From: Pseudomonadota bacterium | GTDB lineage: Bacteria; Desulfobacterota; Binatia; Binatales; Binataceae | NCBI GenBank assembly: GCA_021325025.1 | Contig: JAJPHZ010000018.1 | Span: 62,001-126,000 of the forward strand | Direction: 5' to 3' | Length of the DNA: 64,000 nucleotides | Part shown: positions 30,096-39,856 of the stretch, in pieces | How the letters are laid out: each line of letters starts with the position of its first letter | Numbering within the stretch: position 1 is the first letter of the stretch | Made by a program: the position numbers and the translations under genes | Notes under the pieces: generated by a model | Databases searched by the model: none | What the model saw: only the letters and a program-made list of their open reading frames with translations | Told to the model about the DNA's origin: nothing

Positions 30096-31991
30096 TTACA
30101 TCGGTATGGGATTGCGAGTGTAACGAGGCTCAACCCGGCTTTGCGGCGGTCCTTTGTGCTGCTGTTTGAGCCGCTCCTGTTCCAGGCGCTGTTGCTGGGC
30201 CGAGTTGGTTACGGAGTGGCGCGCTGCTTCCTGAGACGCCTTCATCTGAGCGGCACGTTGTGCCTCGAGCGCCTGCTGGCGGGCGCGTTCCAGCGCCGCC
30301 TGCTGAGCGGCCTTGAGCTGCGCGGCGTGCTCGTTCTTCAACGCCTGCTGGCGAGCGCGCTCCAGCGCCGCCTGCTGCGCGGCTTTCAGTTGCGAGGCAT
30401 GCTGAGCGTCCTGCGCGGCCTTGAGCTGGGCCTCCAAGCCTTGCTGGCGGGCGCGCTGCTGCGCCGCCTGTTGTGCAGCATTTAGTTCGGCTCCGTGCTG
30501 CTTCTCTAGCGCTTGTTGCCGGGCGCGTTCTGCCGCCTGCTGGGCGTTTTGCTGCTGCAGGGTATGCTGTTTGAGTAGGGCCTGACGCTGCTCAGCGGCG
30601 CGCTGGGCCGCGGCTTGGGCCTGTTGCGCGGCGCGCTGGGCGGCTTGCAGGTTGCGTTGCTGCTGGATGCTGGCCTGCTGTTGCAGATGCTGTTTTTGTG
30701 CATTGAGTTGCGCTAACTGCTGGGCGTTCAGCAGATTTTTGGCGCGCGCCTGTTCCAGGGCCTGTCGCTGGATACGTTCTTGTTGTTGCTGGATCGCCAC
30801 CAGTTGACGTTGCAGTTGGCGCTGCTGGGCGACCTCCCGGGCCGCTGCCTGGGCCAGAGCGCGGTTGGAGGCGATCAATTGCTGCTGCTGACGCTGCATC
30901 ACCGACGCCAGGTACAGCGCCCGTTGGCGTTGCGCCTGCTGATGGAGAACCGCTTGCTGCAGCGCAAAGGCCCATTGCGGATGGGTCTGCTGGATGTAGG
31001 CCGGGTTGCGCGCTCCCCACCAGTAGAGGTCGCGCCAGCGATGGTTCTGGTCATAGGCACCGTACCATTCGGGGTGATGCTGCGCTGCCCAGGCGGCGTT
31101 GCGCATGTACCACCATGAGTCGGGGCGCCAGATATGATGCTCGTCGAAGTCGCCCCACCAGTAGGGATGGTTGACACGGCACCAGTCAGGGTCATGATGC
31201 CACCACCAGGGCGCCGGCCGCCATACGTCATCATCGTCGTAGTCGCCCCACCAGTCCGGATGGTTGACGACCACCCATTGCGGCTGCTGCCTGACCCACC
31301 ATCCGGCGGGCCGCCACACGTGATAGTCGTCCCAATCGCCCCACCAGTCGGGATGATTGACCACGACATACTGGGGTTGATTGGCGTACCACCAGGAGGC
31401 CGGATACCAGACACCCTGGTAGGGCGAGCCCCACCAGTCAGGGTAATTGACGATTACGTATTGCGGCTGATTGGCATACCACCACGACGCCGGATACCAC
31501 GTACCTTGGTAGAAAGCTCCCCACCAGTCCGGGTGATACAGCCGCACCCAGTCCGGAAAGTTCACCACCCACCATCCGGCCGGGTACCACACGCCCTGGT
31601 AGAAGGCGCCCCACCATTCCGGATGATGGCGATAGACCCAGTTGGGATTGCGACTCCACCACCAGTCGGCCGGGCGCCACACGTGAGCGTCGTCCCAGTC
31701 GCCCCACCATTCCGGATGATAGCGGCGAACCCAACCTGGATCGTTCTGCCACCACCAGCTGGCCGGGCGCCAGACGTGATCGCGGTCCAAGTCGCCCCAC
31801 CAGGTCGGATGATGTTGGCGGACCCAGTCGGCATGATTGGTCCACCACCACCCGGCGTCGTGCCATTGGCCAAATCGATCATAATCGCCCCATCCAACGG
31901 GCTGGGCCGAAACGGATGGCGGTAAAAAGATGATTAAAGCCATGATTGCGGTCAGCATCGCAAAAAGCAGTTTAAGCTTGTTGTTTAACAT
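30096..31991 (-). CDS. secreted Trp-rich repeat protein with Gln/Ala-rich coiled-coil tail
   Basis: A 631-residue protein with a signal peptide (LLFAMLTAIMALIIFL, cleaved near VSA-QP at 29). Residues about 34-345 hold ten consecutive repeats of 30-31 residues, consensus WWGD-D-HVWRPA-WW-NPxWV--HP, each with four to six tryptophans. The remainder (about 350-615) is Gln/Ala/Arg-rich helix, including 24-residue repeats built on LKAAQQAALERARQQAL. I chose ATG 31991, preceded by GGTGGA; an in-frame GTG at 32000 is the alternative. No family is recognised; it differs from YXWGXW-repeat proteins in period and spacing. The layout suggests a surface head on a coiled-coil stalk or anchor (inferred). 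Confidence 0.82.
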   Translation of the reverse strand: MLNNKLKLLFAMLTAIMALIIFLPPSVSAQPVGWGDYDRFGQWHDAGWWWTNHADWVRQHHPTWWGDLDRDHVWRPASWWWQNDPGWVRRYHPEWWGDWDDAHVWRPADWWWSRNPNWVYRHHPEWWGAFYQGVWYPAGWWVVNFPDWVRLYHPDWWGAFYQGTWYPASWWYANQPQYVIVNYPDWWGSPYQGVWYPASWWYANQPQYVVVNHPDWWGDWDDYHVWRPAGWWVRQQPQWVVVNHPDWWGDYDDDDVWRPAPWWWHHDPDWCRVNHPYWWGDFDEHHIWRPDSWWYMRNAAWAAQHHPEWYGAYDQNHRWRDLYWWGARNPAYIQQTHPQWAFALQQAVLHQQAQRQRALYLASVMQRQQQQLIASNRALAQAAAREVAQQRQLQRQLVAIQQQQERIQRQALEQARAKNLLNAQQLAQLNAQKQHLQQQASIQQQRNLQAAQRAAQQAQAAAQRAAEQRQALLKQHTLQQQNAQQAAERARQQALEKQHGAELNAAQQAAQQRARQQGLEAQLKAAQDAQHASQLKAAQQAALERARQQALKNEHAAQLKAAQQAALERARQQALEAQRAAQMKASQEAARHSVTNSAQQQRLEQERLKQQHKGPPQSRVEPRYTRNPIPM

Positions 31992-32388
31992 TGTTTCCAC
32001 CCGTCTATTGTTTCACCACCACTTGATTGAAACATTTCCCCATCATGTCCGGTGCACGATATCGGTTACTCGGTATCCCAGTCTGGATGCTGACGAAGTC
32101 ATGAGGATTTTCAAAAGCTATACATCTGCATCGGCGATGCATGTAATGCCAGTCCATGGCAAGCCGAAAGGCAAGGATTTTGCCAACCTTGAAATCCTGA
32201 AGATGGCTTGAACAAAAGGGCCGAAATGCTCCGAACCGTGCAAGATCCGCCCAACCGATAGCTTCCCGCTCCTGTGAACAAGACCGCCATGCAGCCGTCT
32301 ATCACGCTTGCCGCAATCCGGTGCGCCCATGACAATACTGACGTTCGCGGCGGGCGGTTCGCTTACAAGCAGGCGATGCTAGACGTTG
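31992..32388. other. intergenic region between the Trp-rich gene and recG
   Basis: Divergent spacer. A small plus-strand frame reading MRIFKSYTSASAMHVMPVHG begins at 32101 and stops at 32211; it has no ribosome site and no family. Nothing else is seen. Confidence 0.35.
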
Positions 32389-34554
32389 ATGGGTAGCTTC
32401 AGGACCAGGCCAGAGACCACCGCCAAGTCATCGCACTCCTGTGATCATCCGCGCCCGTCTCCGGTTCGACCGAGTATCAACAGCGCGCTGTCGCAGATAC
32501 CGGGAATTGGTCCAAAACGCGCGGCCGTCCTGGCGGAGCGCGGCCTGGTCACGCTCGGCGACCTGTTGCTCCGGTTTCCGTCGCGCTATGTGGATTGGCG
32601 TCAAGTTAGACCAATAAATGAGATTTCGCCCGGCGCCGTGGCCACCGTAAGGGGCCATCTGACCGGACTCGTCGAGCGTCCGATGCGGGGTTCGCGATGG
32701 CGGCGGCTGCTGAGCGGATGGCTTCAGGATGCGCAGGGCGCCAGGATTCGCGTGCTATGGTTCAATGCGCCGCCGCATCTGCGCCAGCGTTTCGGCGCGG
32801 CTCGTGAAGCTATCCTTCAGGGCAAGGTCAACCGGGGTAGCGATGGGCGGATGGAAATCGTTCATCCCGAAGTTCATCTGCCGGGTCAGGACCCACCGGG
32901 CTCGCTGCAGGCGCAATATCGGGCCGGCGAGCTGATCGGCCAGCGCCTGATACGCGCGGCGGTGGACTACGCCTTGGCTGCCGCCGGAGAGCTGCCGGCC
33001 GCGATACCCGAGGAATTTCGCGCACAGCTTGAACTGCCGTCCATTGCGCAGGCGGTGCGCTACCTGCATCAACCGCCTCCCGACGCCGACCTCGCCGCCT
33101 TGCAGGGCGGGACTACGGCGGCCCATCAGGCGTTAGCCGCCGATGAGCTGTTCGCCTTTGAGCTGGCGCTTGAGCTTGAGCGGGAACGGGCCCGCGAATG
33201 GAGCGGCATCGCCTTTAATCGCGGCAGCGGGCTGGCCGACCGGTTTGTCTCCGAATTGCCCTTCAAGTTGACCGCCGCGCAGCAGCGCGCGCTCGACGAA
33301 ATTCGCGCCGACATGGCCAGTGCCCGGCAGATGAACCGCCTGTTGATGGGCGATGTGGGCAGCGGCAAGACCGTGGTTGCCTTGTGGGCCGCCATCAATG
33401 CGGTGGACCACGGCTATCAGGCGGCGGTGATGGCGCCGACCGAATTGCTCGCCGAGCAGCATTACGCCACTTGCCGGCGCTTGTGCAAAAGCATTGATAT
33501 CCGTGCCGAACTGCTGTGCGGCACTCAGCCCGCATCGCACCGCCGCCGCGTGCTCTTATGGCTTGCCCGCGGCGAGCCAGGCATCGTCTTCGGCACCCAG
33601 GCGCTGATTCAACGGAAGGTTGAAATCCCAAGGCTTGGGCTCGGGCTGATCGACGAGCAGCATCGGTTCGGCGTTTTCGATCGTGTGCGGCTTCAAGCGT
33701 TGGGACCGCGAGCCGACATGCTGTTGCTAAGCGCCACCCCCATCCCGCGCAGCCTGGCGCGGGTGCTGCTCAGCAACCTGGAGGTAAGCATCCTGGAGGA
33801 GCGTCCGGCGGGACGGCCGCCGGTCACCACACATCTGGTTGAGCAAGGGGAGTTGGCGGCGGTTTGGCGCAAGGTGCGTGACGAAGTGGCCAGGGGCAAT
33901 CGCGCTTATTGCATCCTGCCGCTGATTGAGAGCGACGACCAGCAGGAACTGGCAGTCACGACCGCGGCAGCGGAGCTGCGTGAACGCGCGCTGGCGGGGC
34001 TGCGCGTGGGCGTGATGCACGGGCGGCTGGCGGCGGAAGAGAAAGACCGCGTGATGCGCCAGTTCCGGGACGGAAAACTGCAAGTGCTGGTTTCAACCAC
34101 CGTCATCGAGGTCGGCATCGACGTGCCCGAGGCAACGGTGATGGTGATAATGGGAGCACAACGCTACGGCCTGGCTCAGCTCCATCAGTTGCGCGGCCGT
34201 ATCGGGCGCGGCACGCAGCCCGGCGATTGTTACCTGGTGGTCAATGGTTCCGCCAACGGCGCGGTGCGCAACAAACTGAAAGTGCTGGTTGACAAGACCT
34301 CGGGCGCCGACATTGCTCAAGCGGACCTTGAACTGCGGGGACCCGGCGATCTCTTCGGCGCCCGGCAGGCAGGGCCGCTGCCGCTGCGCTTCGCGCATTG
34401 GATGAAGGATTTTGATACGATCGTGCGGCTGCGCGATCTGGCCCGTGCATGGCTGCGCCGCGACCCCCAGTTGAATACCAGCGCTTCGCGCGGCGCACGC
34501 GCTGTGCTGGCGCATCTGCTGGAGGCGGGCGCAAGCGCGGCGTCGGTGGGTTAG
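32389..34554 (+). CDS. recG: ATP-dependent DNA helicase RecG
   Basis: A roughly 721-residue RecG, which reverses stalled forks and branch-migrates junctions. The N-terminal wedge domain begins after IPGIGPKRAAVLAERGL. Helicase motifs are I GDVGSGKTVVA, Ia PTELLAEQHY, II IDEQHRFGV (DEQH in place of DEAH, usual for RecG), III LLSATPIPRSL, V STTVIEVGIDVPEA and VI QLRGRIGRG. The start is uncertain by up to about 30 codons; ATG 32389 is the first plausible one. The downstream Nudix gene begins 17 bases after its stop. Confidence 0.94.
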   Translation: MGSFRTRPETTAKSSHSCDHPRPSPVRPSINSALSQIPGIGPKRAAVLAERGLVTLGDLLLRFPSRYVDWRQVRPINEISPGAVATVRGHLTGLVERPMRGSRWRRLLSGWLQDAQGARIRVLWFNAPPHLRQRFGAAREAILQGKVNRGSDGRMEIVHPEVHLPGQDPPGSLQAQYRAGELIGQRLIRAAVDYALAAAGELPAAIPEEFRAQLELPSIAQAVRYLHQPPPDADLAALQGGTTAAHQALAADELFAFELALELERERAREWSGIAFNRGSGLADRFVSELPFKLTAAQQRALDEIRADMASARQMNRLLMGDVGSGKTVVALWAAINAVDHGYQAAVMAPTELLAEQHYATCRRLCKSIDIRAELLCGTQPASHRRRVLLWLARGEPGIVFGTQALIQRKVEIPRLGLGLIDEQHRFGVFDRVRLQALGPRADMLLLSATPIPRSLARVLLSNLEVSILEERPAGRPPVTTHLVEQGELAAVWRKVRDEVARGNRAYCILPLIESDDQQELAVTTAAAELRERALAGLRVGVMHGRLAAEEKDRVMRQFRDGKLQVLVSTTVIEVGIDVPEATVMVIMGAQRYGLAQLHQLRGRIGRGTQPGDCYLVVNGSANGAVRNKLKVLVDKTSGADIAQADLELRGPGDLFGARQAGPLPLRFAHWMKDFDTIVRLRDLARAWLRRDPQLNTSASRGARAVLAHLLEAGASAASVG

Positions 34555-34571
34555 CGTTGCATTTATTGATC

Positions 34572-35081
34572 ATGGCAACCAAGGGAAAGTCGGCCCGCAC
34601 ACCGTCAAAATCCGTCTTCCGGACACTGCGCGAGTTCTCCGCCGGGGGCCTGATTTGGCGCCGGCGTACCCCAGGGGCCAAGGCCGAAGTGGTACTGGTC
34701 AAACCGGCCGGCAAGGAGACCTGGGTGCTGCCCAAGGGCGGTCTGGAGCCCGAAGAAACCGTTGAACAGGCGGCGATGCGCGAATGCGAGGAGGAAACCG
34801 GGCTGCGCGTCAGCATCGACCGGCCGCTGGGCCAGGTATCTTATTTTTACGCGCGGCGCGAATCACCCAACGGGCCGCTTTATCGTATCTTTAAGCGGGT
34901 CAGCTTCTTTCTGATGCGCCATCAGGGCGGCGACCCCAGCCGGCACGACGATGAAATCGCGGAGGTGAAATGGTTCGGCATCGACGACGCGGTGCGCAAG
35001 GCGAGCCATCGCAACGAGCGCGACCTGATCATCAAGGCCGCGACCCTGCTCGATCAACCCGGCGGCGGCGCGGCGCGTTGA
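34572..35081 (+). CDS. Nudix hydrolase
   Basis: A 169-residue Nudix enzyme with a complete box: GGLEPEETVEQAAMRECEEE then TGL. It resembles the MutT/Ap4A-type proteins with a basic N-terminus (KGKSARTPSKS). Typical substrates are oxidised nucleotides, dinucleoside polyphosphates or capped nucleotides; the choice cannot be made here. ATG 34572 follows recG on the same strand. Its 3' end overlaps the convergent metalloprotease gene by 28 bases. Confidence 0.9.
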   Translation: MATKGKSARTPSKSVFRTLREFSAGGLIWRRRTPGAKAEVVLVKPAGKETWVLPKGGLEPEETVEQAAMRECEEETGLRVSIDRPLGQVSYFYARRESPNGPLYRIFKRVSFFLMRHQGGDPSRHDDEIAEVKWFGIDDAVRKASHRNERDLIIKAATLLDQPGGGAAR

Positions 35082-36403
35082 GCGCGCGCGGGCGCCGGCA
35101 GGAAGGGGTGAAACGGCGGCGGAAACGTTACCCTGGAGTGCGCGAACACGGCGTTTTCCATCCCCGCAAAAGCGCGCGCCGCCTCGCCGATGACGACCAG
35201 CACCAAGCTTGATTGATAGTCCACGCGATGGGGAATCTGGACCTCGAGGCGGCGGTCCAATGCCTCGGTGTAGGCGGCAGCAAACTGGCTGGCAGCACGC
35301 TCGTTGGCAAGCACAATCAGCCAGATTACACTTAACTCCGAGCCGCGCGTCAGGCTGACAATGCGGTCCCCCTTCCAGGCCCCAGCCAGCCTTACCTGGC
35401 GGCTGCCGTCGCCAAAGGCCAGCTTCAGTATCACGCTCAGCGCCAGTTCCCCTTCGCAGTTCTCATCCGCCGTGCTCCATCCCGCCAAGGCGCTCTGATA
35501 ACCCGCGACCTCGATGCGGGCGGGCGGCGTGGGAGTGTCGAAGTAAAGTTGCGGATGAAGAATCTGCTGGCTTGATTGCGGCGGCTGTTCGAAGAGCCGA
35601 TCGACGGCAGCATAGCCGCCGCGCCGATACGCCTCGGCCACGAATTTGACCCCCGCGCTGTACTGGAAGATTAACGGTTCGCGCAAACCCTCGGGCGCCG
35701 ACTTGGCTTCCTTGGCGAACAACTGCGGCAAGTCGGACAGACGCGAAACCAGCATGTCGAGCCGCGCCTGGTCCATCCCGCCCGCCACGGAGCCGAAGCC
35801 GGTGATGGTGGCGTCGCCTTCGGCGACGCTTTTGAGCGCCAGCGCGCGGTCGTCGTCCGCCTTGAGCGCATCGAGCTTGCCCGAGAGATCGAAATGCTGA
35901 TCCTGCAGCGCGTGGGTCAATTCATGCGCCAGCACCATCTCGCCCAGCAGATCGCGCTGCATGGCGAACTGGGCCGCGCCCTCCCATACGCCGCGCTCGA
36001 TTGCGCCGCTGACCAGCACCATCCGCTTGGTGTCGGGATCGTAGAAACCCGCGACCTGCTCGTCGAGCAGCTTGAGCGTTTCGGCCTTGAGATCGATGCC
36101 GGGCGGATATAGTCCAATCAGCGCGCCGGCGCGCCCGTCGATATGCAACTGTTCGTCGCTTACGTCATGGGCCAATTGCGCCCGGATGTCGCGGTCGGCT
36201 TGCGCCCGATCTTCCACCACCAGCGGCACGGGCGTGATGAAGGAAAGCTCGCGGATCTGCTGCAGGCCACTTTCGATGCGGCCGACCTTGGCGCGATCGA
36301 TTGCGCCCGAGCGCACCAATTGATAGGCGCAGCCTGCCGCGGCCAGCGCGATCAGCACAAGGCGCAGGCGCCGCCTCCCACCCGACTTCGCCAGGCCAGT
36401 CAT
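35054..36403 (-). CDS. membrane-anchored zinc metallopeptidase, probable lipoprotein
   Basis: A 449-residue protein. After an arginine-rich N-terminus a hydrophobic segment ends in LIALAAAGC, a possible lipobox. The zinc motif HELTH is in VLAHELTHALQDQHFDLSG, and a downstream glutamate in KSVAEGDAT is well placed as the third ligand of a gluzincin. No named family is certain. The ATG overlaps the upstream rlpA-like gene's stop by four bases (ATGA), so both are co-translated, hinting at work on the cell envelope. Confidence 0.75.
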   Translation of the reverse strand: MTGLAKSGGRRRLRLVLIALAAAGCAYQLVRSGAIDRAKVGRIESGLQQIRELSFITPVPLVVEDRAQADRDIRAQLAHDVSDEQLHIDGRAGALIGLYPPGIDLKAETLKLLDEQVAGFYDPDTKRMVLVSGAIERGVWEGAAQFAMQRDLLGEMVLAHELTHALQDQHFDLSGKLDALKADDDRALALKSVAEGDATITGFGSVAGGMDQARLDMLVSRLSDLPQLFAKEAKSAPEGLREPLIFQYSAGVKFVAEAYRRGGYAAVDRLFEQPPQSSQQILHPQLYFDTPTPPARIEVAGYQSALAGWSTADENCEGELALSVILKLAFGDGSRQVRLAGAWKGDRIVSLTRGSELSVIWLIVLANERAASQFAAAYTEALDRRLEVQIPHRVDYQSSLVLVVIGEAARAFAGMENAVFAHSRVTFPPPFHPFLPAPARAQRAAPPPG

Positions 36404-37065
36404 TGCCGCTCTATGATCGAGGACATGCCAAGTTGCGCAGTGGCGCTGGCGCGTGCCATCGCGCTGGCGTGGTCGGTAAAGGCGCCCATCCGCACCCGGT
36501 AAACCGGCCGCCCATCCACCGTGAGCTGCTCGACGCGCACGTCAGTAAAGTAGCGGCTCAACTGCGCGCGCAGGCGCTGCGCGTTGGCGGGGCTCGAAAA
36601 GGACCCGACCTGGACAAAGTAGCCAGGTTCCAGCTGCGGACCCATTGTCAGCACGTCGATGCGCACTTGCGCGGTGCCCGGCTCGACCAGACCCAGCGCC
36701 ATGGCGGCGCCGTGGGAAAGATCGATCATACGTCCCTTGACGAAGGGTCCGCGGTCGTTGATGCGCACTTCCACGCTGCGGCCGTTTTGGAGATTAGTCA
36801 CCAGGGCGCGCGTTCCCAGCGGCAGGGTGTCGCAGGCCGCAGTGAGGTCTTCCTGATCGTAAATCTCGCCATTGGCGGTGTGTTTACCGTTGAACCCCGG
36901 TCCGTACCACGAAGCGATGCCGACCAGGGAAGTCGATGGCGGAGCGGGGCGGGCAGGGGAGGGCGCCGGCGCGCGCGTGCCGAACAGCGCGCATCCGCAC
37001 AGCGTTAGGGCCAGGCACAACGCGGCGCACAACCGCCCCGGCCATCGCCCTCCATCCCCGCCCAT
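36400..37065 (-). CDS. rlpA: RlpA-family lipoprotein (double-psi barrel plus SPOR)
   Basis: About 221 residues. The lipobox is ALTLCGC. The double-psi beta-barrel holds GIASWYGPGFNGKHTANGE and the catalytic-type Asp in RINDRGPF. The C-terminal SPOR domain (YFVQVGSFSSPANAQRL, VYRVRMGAF) binds denuded septal peptidoglycan glycans. RlpA homologues are septal lytic transglycosylases. ATG 37065 is preceded by GGTGGA; GTG 37077 is an alternative start. It is the first gene of a two-gene unit with the metallopeptidase and divergent from dgt. Confidence 0.9.
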   Translation of the reverse strand: MGGDGGRWPGRLCAALCLALTLCGCALFGTRAPAPSPARPAPPSTSLVGIASWYGPGFNGKHTANGEIYDQEDLTAACDTLPLGTRALVTNLQNGRSVEVRINDRGPFVKGRMIDLSHGAAMALGLVEPGTAQVRIDVLTMGPQLEPGYFVQVGSFSSPANAQRLRAQLSRYFTDVRVEQLTVDGRPVYRVRMGAFTDHASAMARASATAQLGMSSIIERQ

Positions 37066-37150
37066 CACAACATCCACCGCGCCCGATTATACGGGCCGGG
37101 AGCGGGTGTGAGCAAAGGCTCCCTGTTCACTAATCTCAGACTATCGTTTC

Positions 37151-37177
37151 TTGACAGTGCTGGCGCGATGCTAGGAT
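37151..37177 (+). promoter_or_regulatory. candidate promoter of the dGTPase gene
   Basis: TTGACA (37151-37156) and TAGGAT (37172-37177) lie 15 bases apart, shorter than ideal, about 22 bases before ATG 37199. The -10 type hexamer resembles the rpsT one (TAGGCT). Confidence 0.35.
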
Positions 37178-37198
37178 CGGGCGCACGATGGTTTGACC

Positions 37199-38362
37199 AT
37201 GCTGCGCACCCGTCAGCAGCTCGAGGAATTTGAGAATCGAACGCTGGCGCCTTATGCGATGCGCGCGGCGGACAGCCGCGGCCGGCGCTTTCCCCAGCCC
37301 GAGCATCCCTATCGCACCGCGTTCCAGCGCGATCGCGACCGCATCATCCATTCCGCCGCGTTCCGCCGCCTGGAGTACAAAACCCAGGTCTTCGTCAATC
37401 ATGAGGGCGACTACTACCGCACCCGGCTGACCCATACGATAGAGGCGGCTCAGATCACGCGCACCGTCGCGCGCGCCCTGGGCCTCAATGAGGAGCTGGC
37501 CGAGGCGGTGGTGCTGTCGCACGATCTCGGCCATACCCCCTTCGGCCATGCCGGCGAGAAGGTGCTCAATGCCCTGATGCAGCCCTATGGCGGCTTCGAT
37601 CACAACGCGCAAAGCCTGCGCACGGTGGATTGGATCGAGGAGCGCTATCCGCAGTTTCGCGGCCTCAACCTGACTTTCGAGGTGCGCGAGGGAATCGTCA
37701 AGCATTCCGATTTCAGGCACCGGCCCGCGGCGCAGGAATTTGATCCATCGCTTTATCCCTGCCTGGAAGCGCAGATTGTCGATTTGGCCGACGAGATTGC
37801 CTACCTGGCGCATGACGTCGACGACGGGTTGAAGTCCGGGATGCTGACGCGCGCCGACCTTGAGGCCTCCGAACTGGTGCGCGCCGCCGACCGCGCGGTA
37901 CGCGGCTCCTACCCTGATATCGAACAGCGCAGGGGCGGGCGCTATCAGCTCGTCATCCGCATGATCGACATGATGGTTACCGACCTGATCCGCAACATCG
38001 ATCGCGAGCTGACTGAGGCGGGAATCGCCAGCGTCGGAGAAGTCCGGCGCGCGGGCCGCTCGCTGGCGTCGTTCAGCCCGCAGATGGCGCCGCAGGTGGC
38101 GGAATTGAAGCGCTTGATGAATGACAAACTGTATCACCATTACCGGGTGCTGCGGATGACGCAGAAGGCGGGCCGCGTACTGACGCAATTGTTTCACGCC
38201 TACATGGCTGAACCGGCGCAAATCCCGCCGCACATTGCGCAGCGGATGGAGACCGAGGGCGATTCGACGCCGCGCGTCATCGCGGATTATATCGCCGGGA
38301 TGACCGACCGGTTTGCGCTCGATGAGTATCGCAAACTGTTCGATCCCGACGAACGCGTCTGA
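37199..38362 (+). CDS. dgt: deoxyguanosinetriphosphate triphosphohydrolase-like HD protein
   Basis: A 387-residue HD-domain enzyme of the dGTPase family, which cleaves dNTPs to deoxynucleoside and triphosphate and tunes dNTP pools. The metal ligands appear as H in RLTHTIEAAQ, HD in VVLSHDLGHTPFGHAG and a late D in DLADEIAYLAHDVDD. The N-terminal YRTAFQRDRDRIIHSAAFRRL is characteristic of the long bacterial (EF1143/TT1383-like) group. An in-frame TTG at 37193 is the alternative start. Confidence 0.92.
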   Translation: MLRTRQQLEEFENRTLAPYAMRAADSRGRRFPQPEHPYRTAFQRDRDRIIHSAAFRRLEYKTQVFVNHEGDYYRTRLTHTIEAAQITRTVARALGLNEELAEAVVLSHDLGHTPFGHAGEKVLNALMQPYGGFDHNAQSLRTVDWIEERYPQFRGLNLTFEVREGIVKHSDFRHRPAAQEFDPSLYPCLEAQIVDLADEIAYLAHDVDDGLKSGMLTRADLEASELVRAADRAVRGSYPDIEQRRGGRYQLVIRMIDMMVTDLIRNIDRELTEAGIASVGEVRRAGRSLASFSPQMAPQVAELKRLMNDKLYHHYRVLRMTQKAGRVLTQLFHAYMAEPAQIPPHIAQRMETEGDSTPRVIADYIAGMTDRFALDEYRKLFDPDERV

Positions 38363-38421
38363 TCGTTTCCCATCGGCCGGGACTTGGCCTACGATTGGGC
38401 GGGGTGGAGTAGAGGCGGCAA

Positions 38422-39036
38422 GTGGCGGCACGCAAGAAAGTTCTGGTAATCGCGCGCGATGATCATATCGGCGACCCGATCGGCGCCATCTTCTTGGACC
38501 TCGAGGGCGGCGACGCCGAGGTCGCGCGGCGCGTCCGTGAATACCTGGGCCGCAAGCTTCACGTCCTCAACATCGAGCTCAAGCGCGACCGCGCCACGGT
38601 CGAGGTGGAGGCGTCGCCCTTCAGCCAGGAGGCCGACCGCCTGGCCGCAGCCGCTGCCGATCTGGCGCGCAAGGGCGCTCCGCGCAACGCCGTCGCGATG
38701 TTCAAGCAGGCTTTGGAACTGGACCCGCTGGGCGGACAGACACTGCACGACATGGCTCTGGCGCTGCTGGAACTCAAGCGGCACGCCGAGGCGCTGAGCG
38801 CGCTGCGCCGCGCCCGCGAGATACTGGGCGACAGCGTCGAATTGCTGCGCATCCTGGCGCGGGTGTGCGTGGCGATGGAGCGGATTCCGACCGCGGTGGG
38901 CTACCTGGAGCGTGCGCTTGAGTTGGAGCCCAACAATCGTGTCATCCGCCGCGAGCTGACGGCGCTGGGCCGCCGTCCGCCGCCGACGCTGCTGCCGGCG
39001 CGCGGCCCCACCACCGCCCGCCGCCGCTCGCGCTAG
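38422..39036 (+). CDS. TPR-repeat protein
   Basis: A 204-residue protein. A small N-terminal alpha/beta segment (LVIARDDHIGDPIGAIFLDL) precedes two to three tetratricopeptide repeats (APRNAVAMFKQALELDP; RHAEALSALRRAREILG; IPTAVGYLERALELEPNNR). The end is basic and proline-rich. It is cytoplasmic and probably a protein-protein adaptor. The start is GTG 38422 with a purine-rich GAGGCGG upstream. The IS remnant cluster begins right after its stop. Confidence 0.75.
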   Translation: MAARKKVLVIARDDHIGDPIGAIFLDLEGGDAEVARRVREYLGRKLHVLNIELKRDRATVEVEASPFSQEADRLAAAAADLARKGAPRNAVAMFKQALELDPLGGQTLHDMALALLELKRHAEALSALRRAREILGDSVELLRILARVCVAMERIPTAVGYLERALELEPNNRVIRRELTALGRRPPPTLLPARGPTTARRRSR

Positions 39037-39059
39037 CGGAAGGGTGTCCTTTGAGTTTA

Positions 39060-39725
39060 TGCTCTGCAGCGGTCGGGCAGTGATTGAAGTCGGCAATAAA
39101 GTGCTCCTCCAGATAGCGGTTGGCGTCGGCATAGTTGGTGATCGCGTTGAGTCAGAGTTCCTGCGGCAGGCGTCCCTGGATGGTGCCAAGGGCGCGCTCG
39201 CTCCGTCCGCGCGCTTGCGGCGAGCGGGCCAGGATTTGGCGGATGCCCAGTGCGCGCAGGACCTGATTGACTGGCCGTTGTGCTCCGCGTCGGGTTCCGC
39301 CGCGCCATCTTCAGTGGTGCGGAAATGGCTGCCGCGGTCGATGTACAACTCGCAAAACCGGTCGTAGCGGCGCACCACCGTTTGCAGCGCAGCAAAGGTC
39401 GAGGTGGTGGCCTCCTGGGCAAAAAGCGGGCGTACAGGATGCGGTCGTGGGCGTCATCCAGCGCCACCACCAGGTCGTGCATCGGCAATCCCGCGATCCA
39501 TTCATGAGTGGAGGCGTCCAGATGCACCAGCATCCCGGCCATCGGCCAGCGTTCGCGCCGCCGCCGGTACTTGCCGCGTGCGGGTTCCCGCTGCGCTAAC
39601 GGCTTCTTGCGACATCAGCCGCAACCAGTTGTAGGACACCTTGACCTGATGCTTTTCACTGACCTGCTCGAAGAAGTGGCGCACCGAGAAGTCGGAATAT
39701 ACATCCCGCTTGAGGCAGAAGCAGG
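39060..39725 (-). pseudogene. ISNCY-like transposase remnant (multiple frameshifts)
   Basis: Reverse-strand fragments in several frames line up in order with ISNCY/HTH-integrase-type transposases: YSDFSVRHFFEQVSEKHQV, MLVHLDASTHEWIAGL, VVALDDAHDRILYARF, CELYIDRGSHFRTTEDGA, then the pieces around ARSPQARGRSER and NYADANRYLEEHF. DDE residues occur in separate frames, so the gene is dead. It abuts the IS3 remnant and marks an insertion hot spot after the TPR gene. Confidence 0.7.
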
Positions 39726-39856
39726 GAGGGGAGGGTGCCGGAGCGGCGGCGTGCCTCCCGAGGATCCGAACTCAAGCAGACGGCGATATTCAGACCGTCA
39801 TGACGCTGTTCCAGGAAAACCTTCGCCGAGTTCTGGGGACTTTAGGCCGGAGGCTT

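Noticed and set aside
29649-30133. Reverse frames of Val/Gly repeats opposite the Thr/Pro tail
   Set aside because: They are only the antisense of the Thr/Pro-coding repeats.
37136-38431. Long reverse frame opposite dgt
   Set aside because: Shadow of the dGTPase gene with non-protein-like composition.
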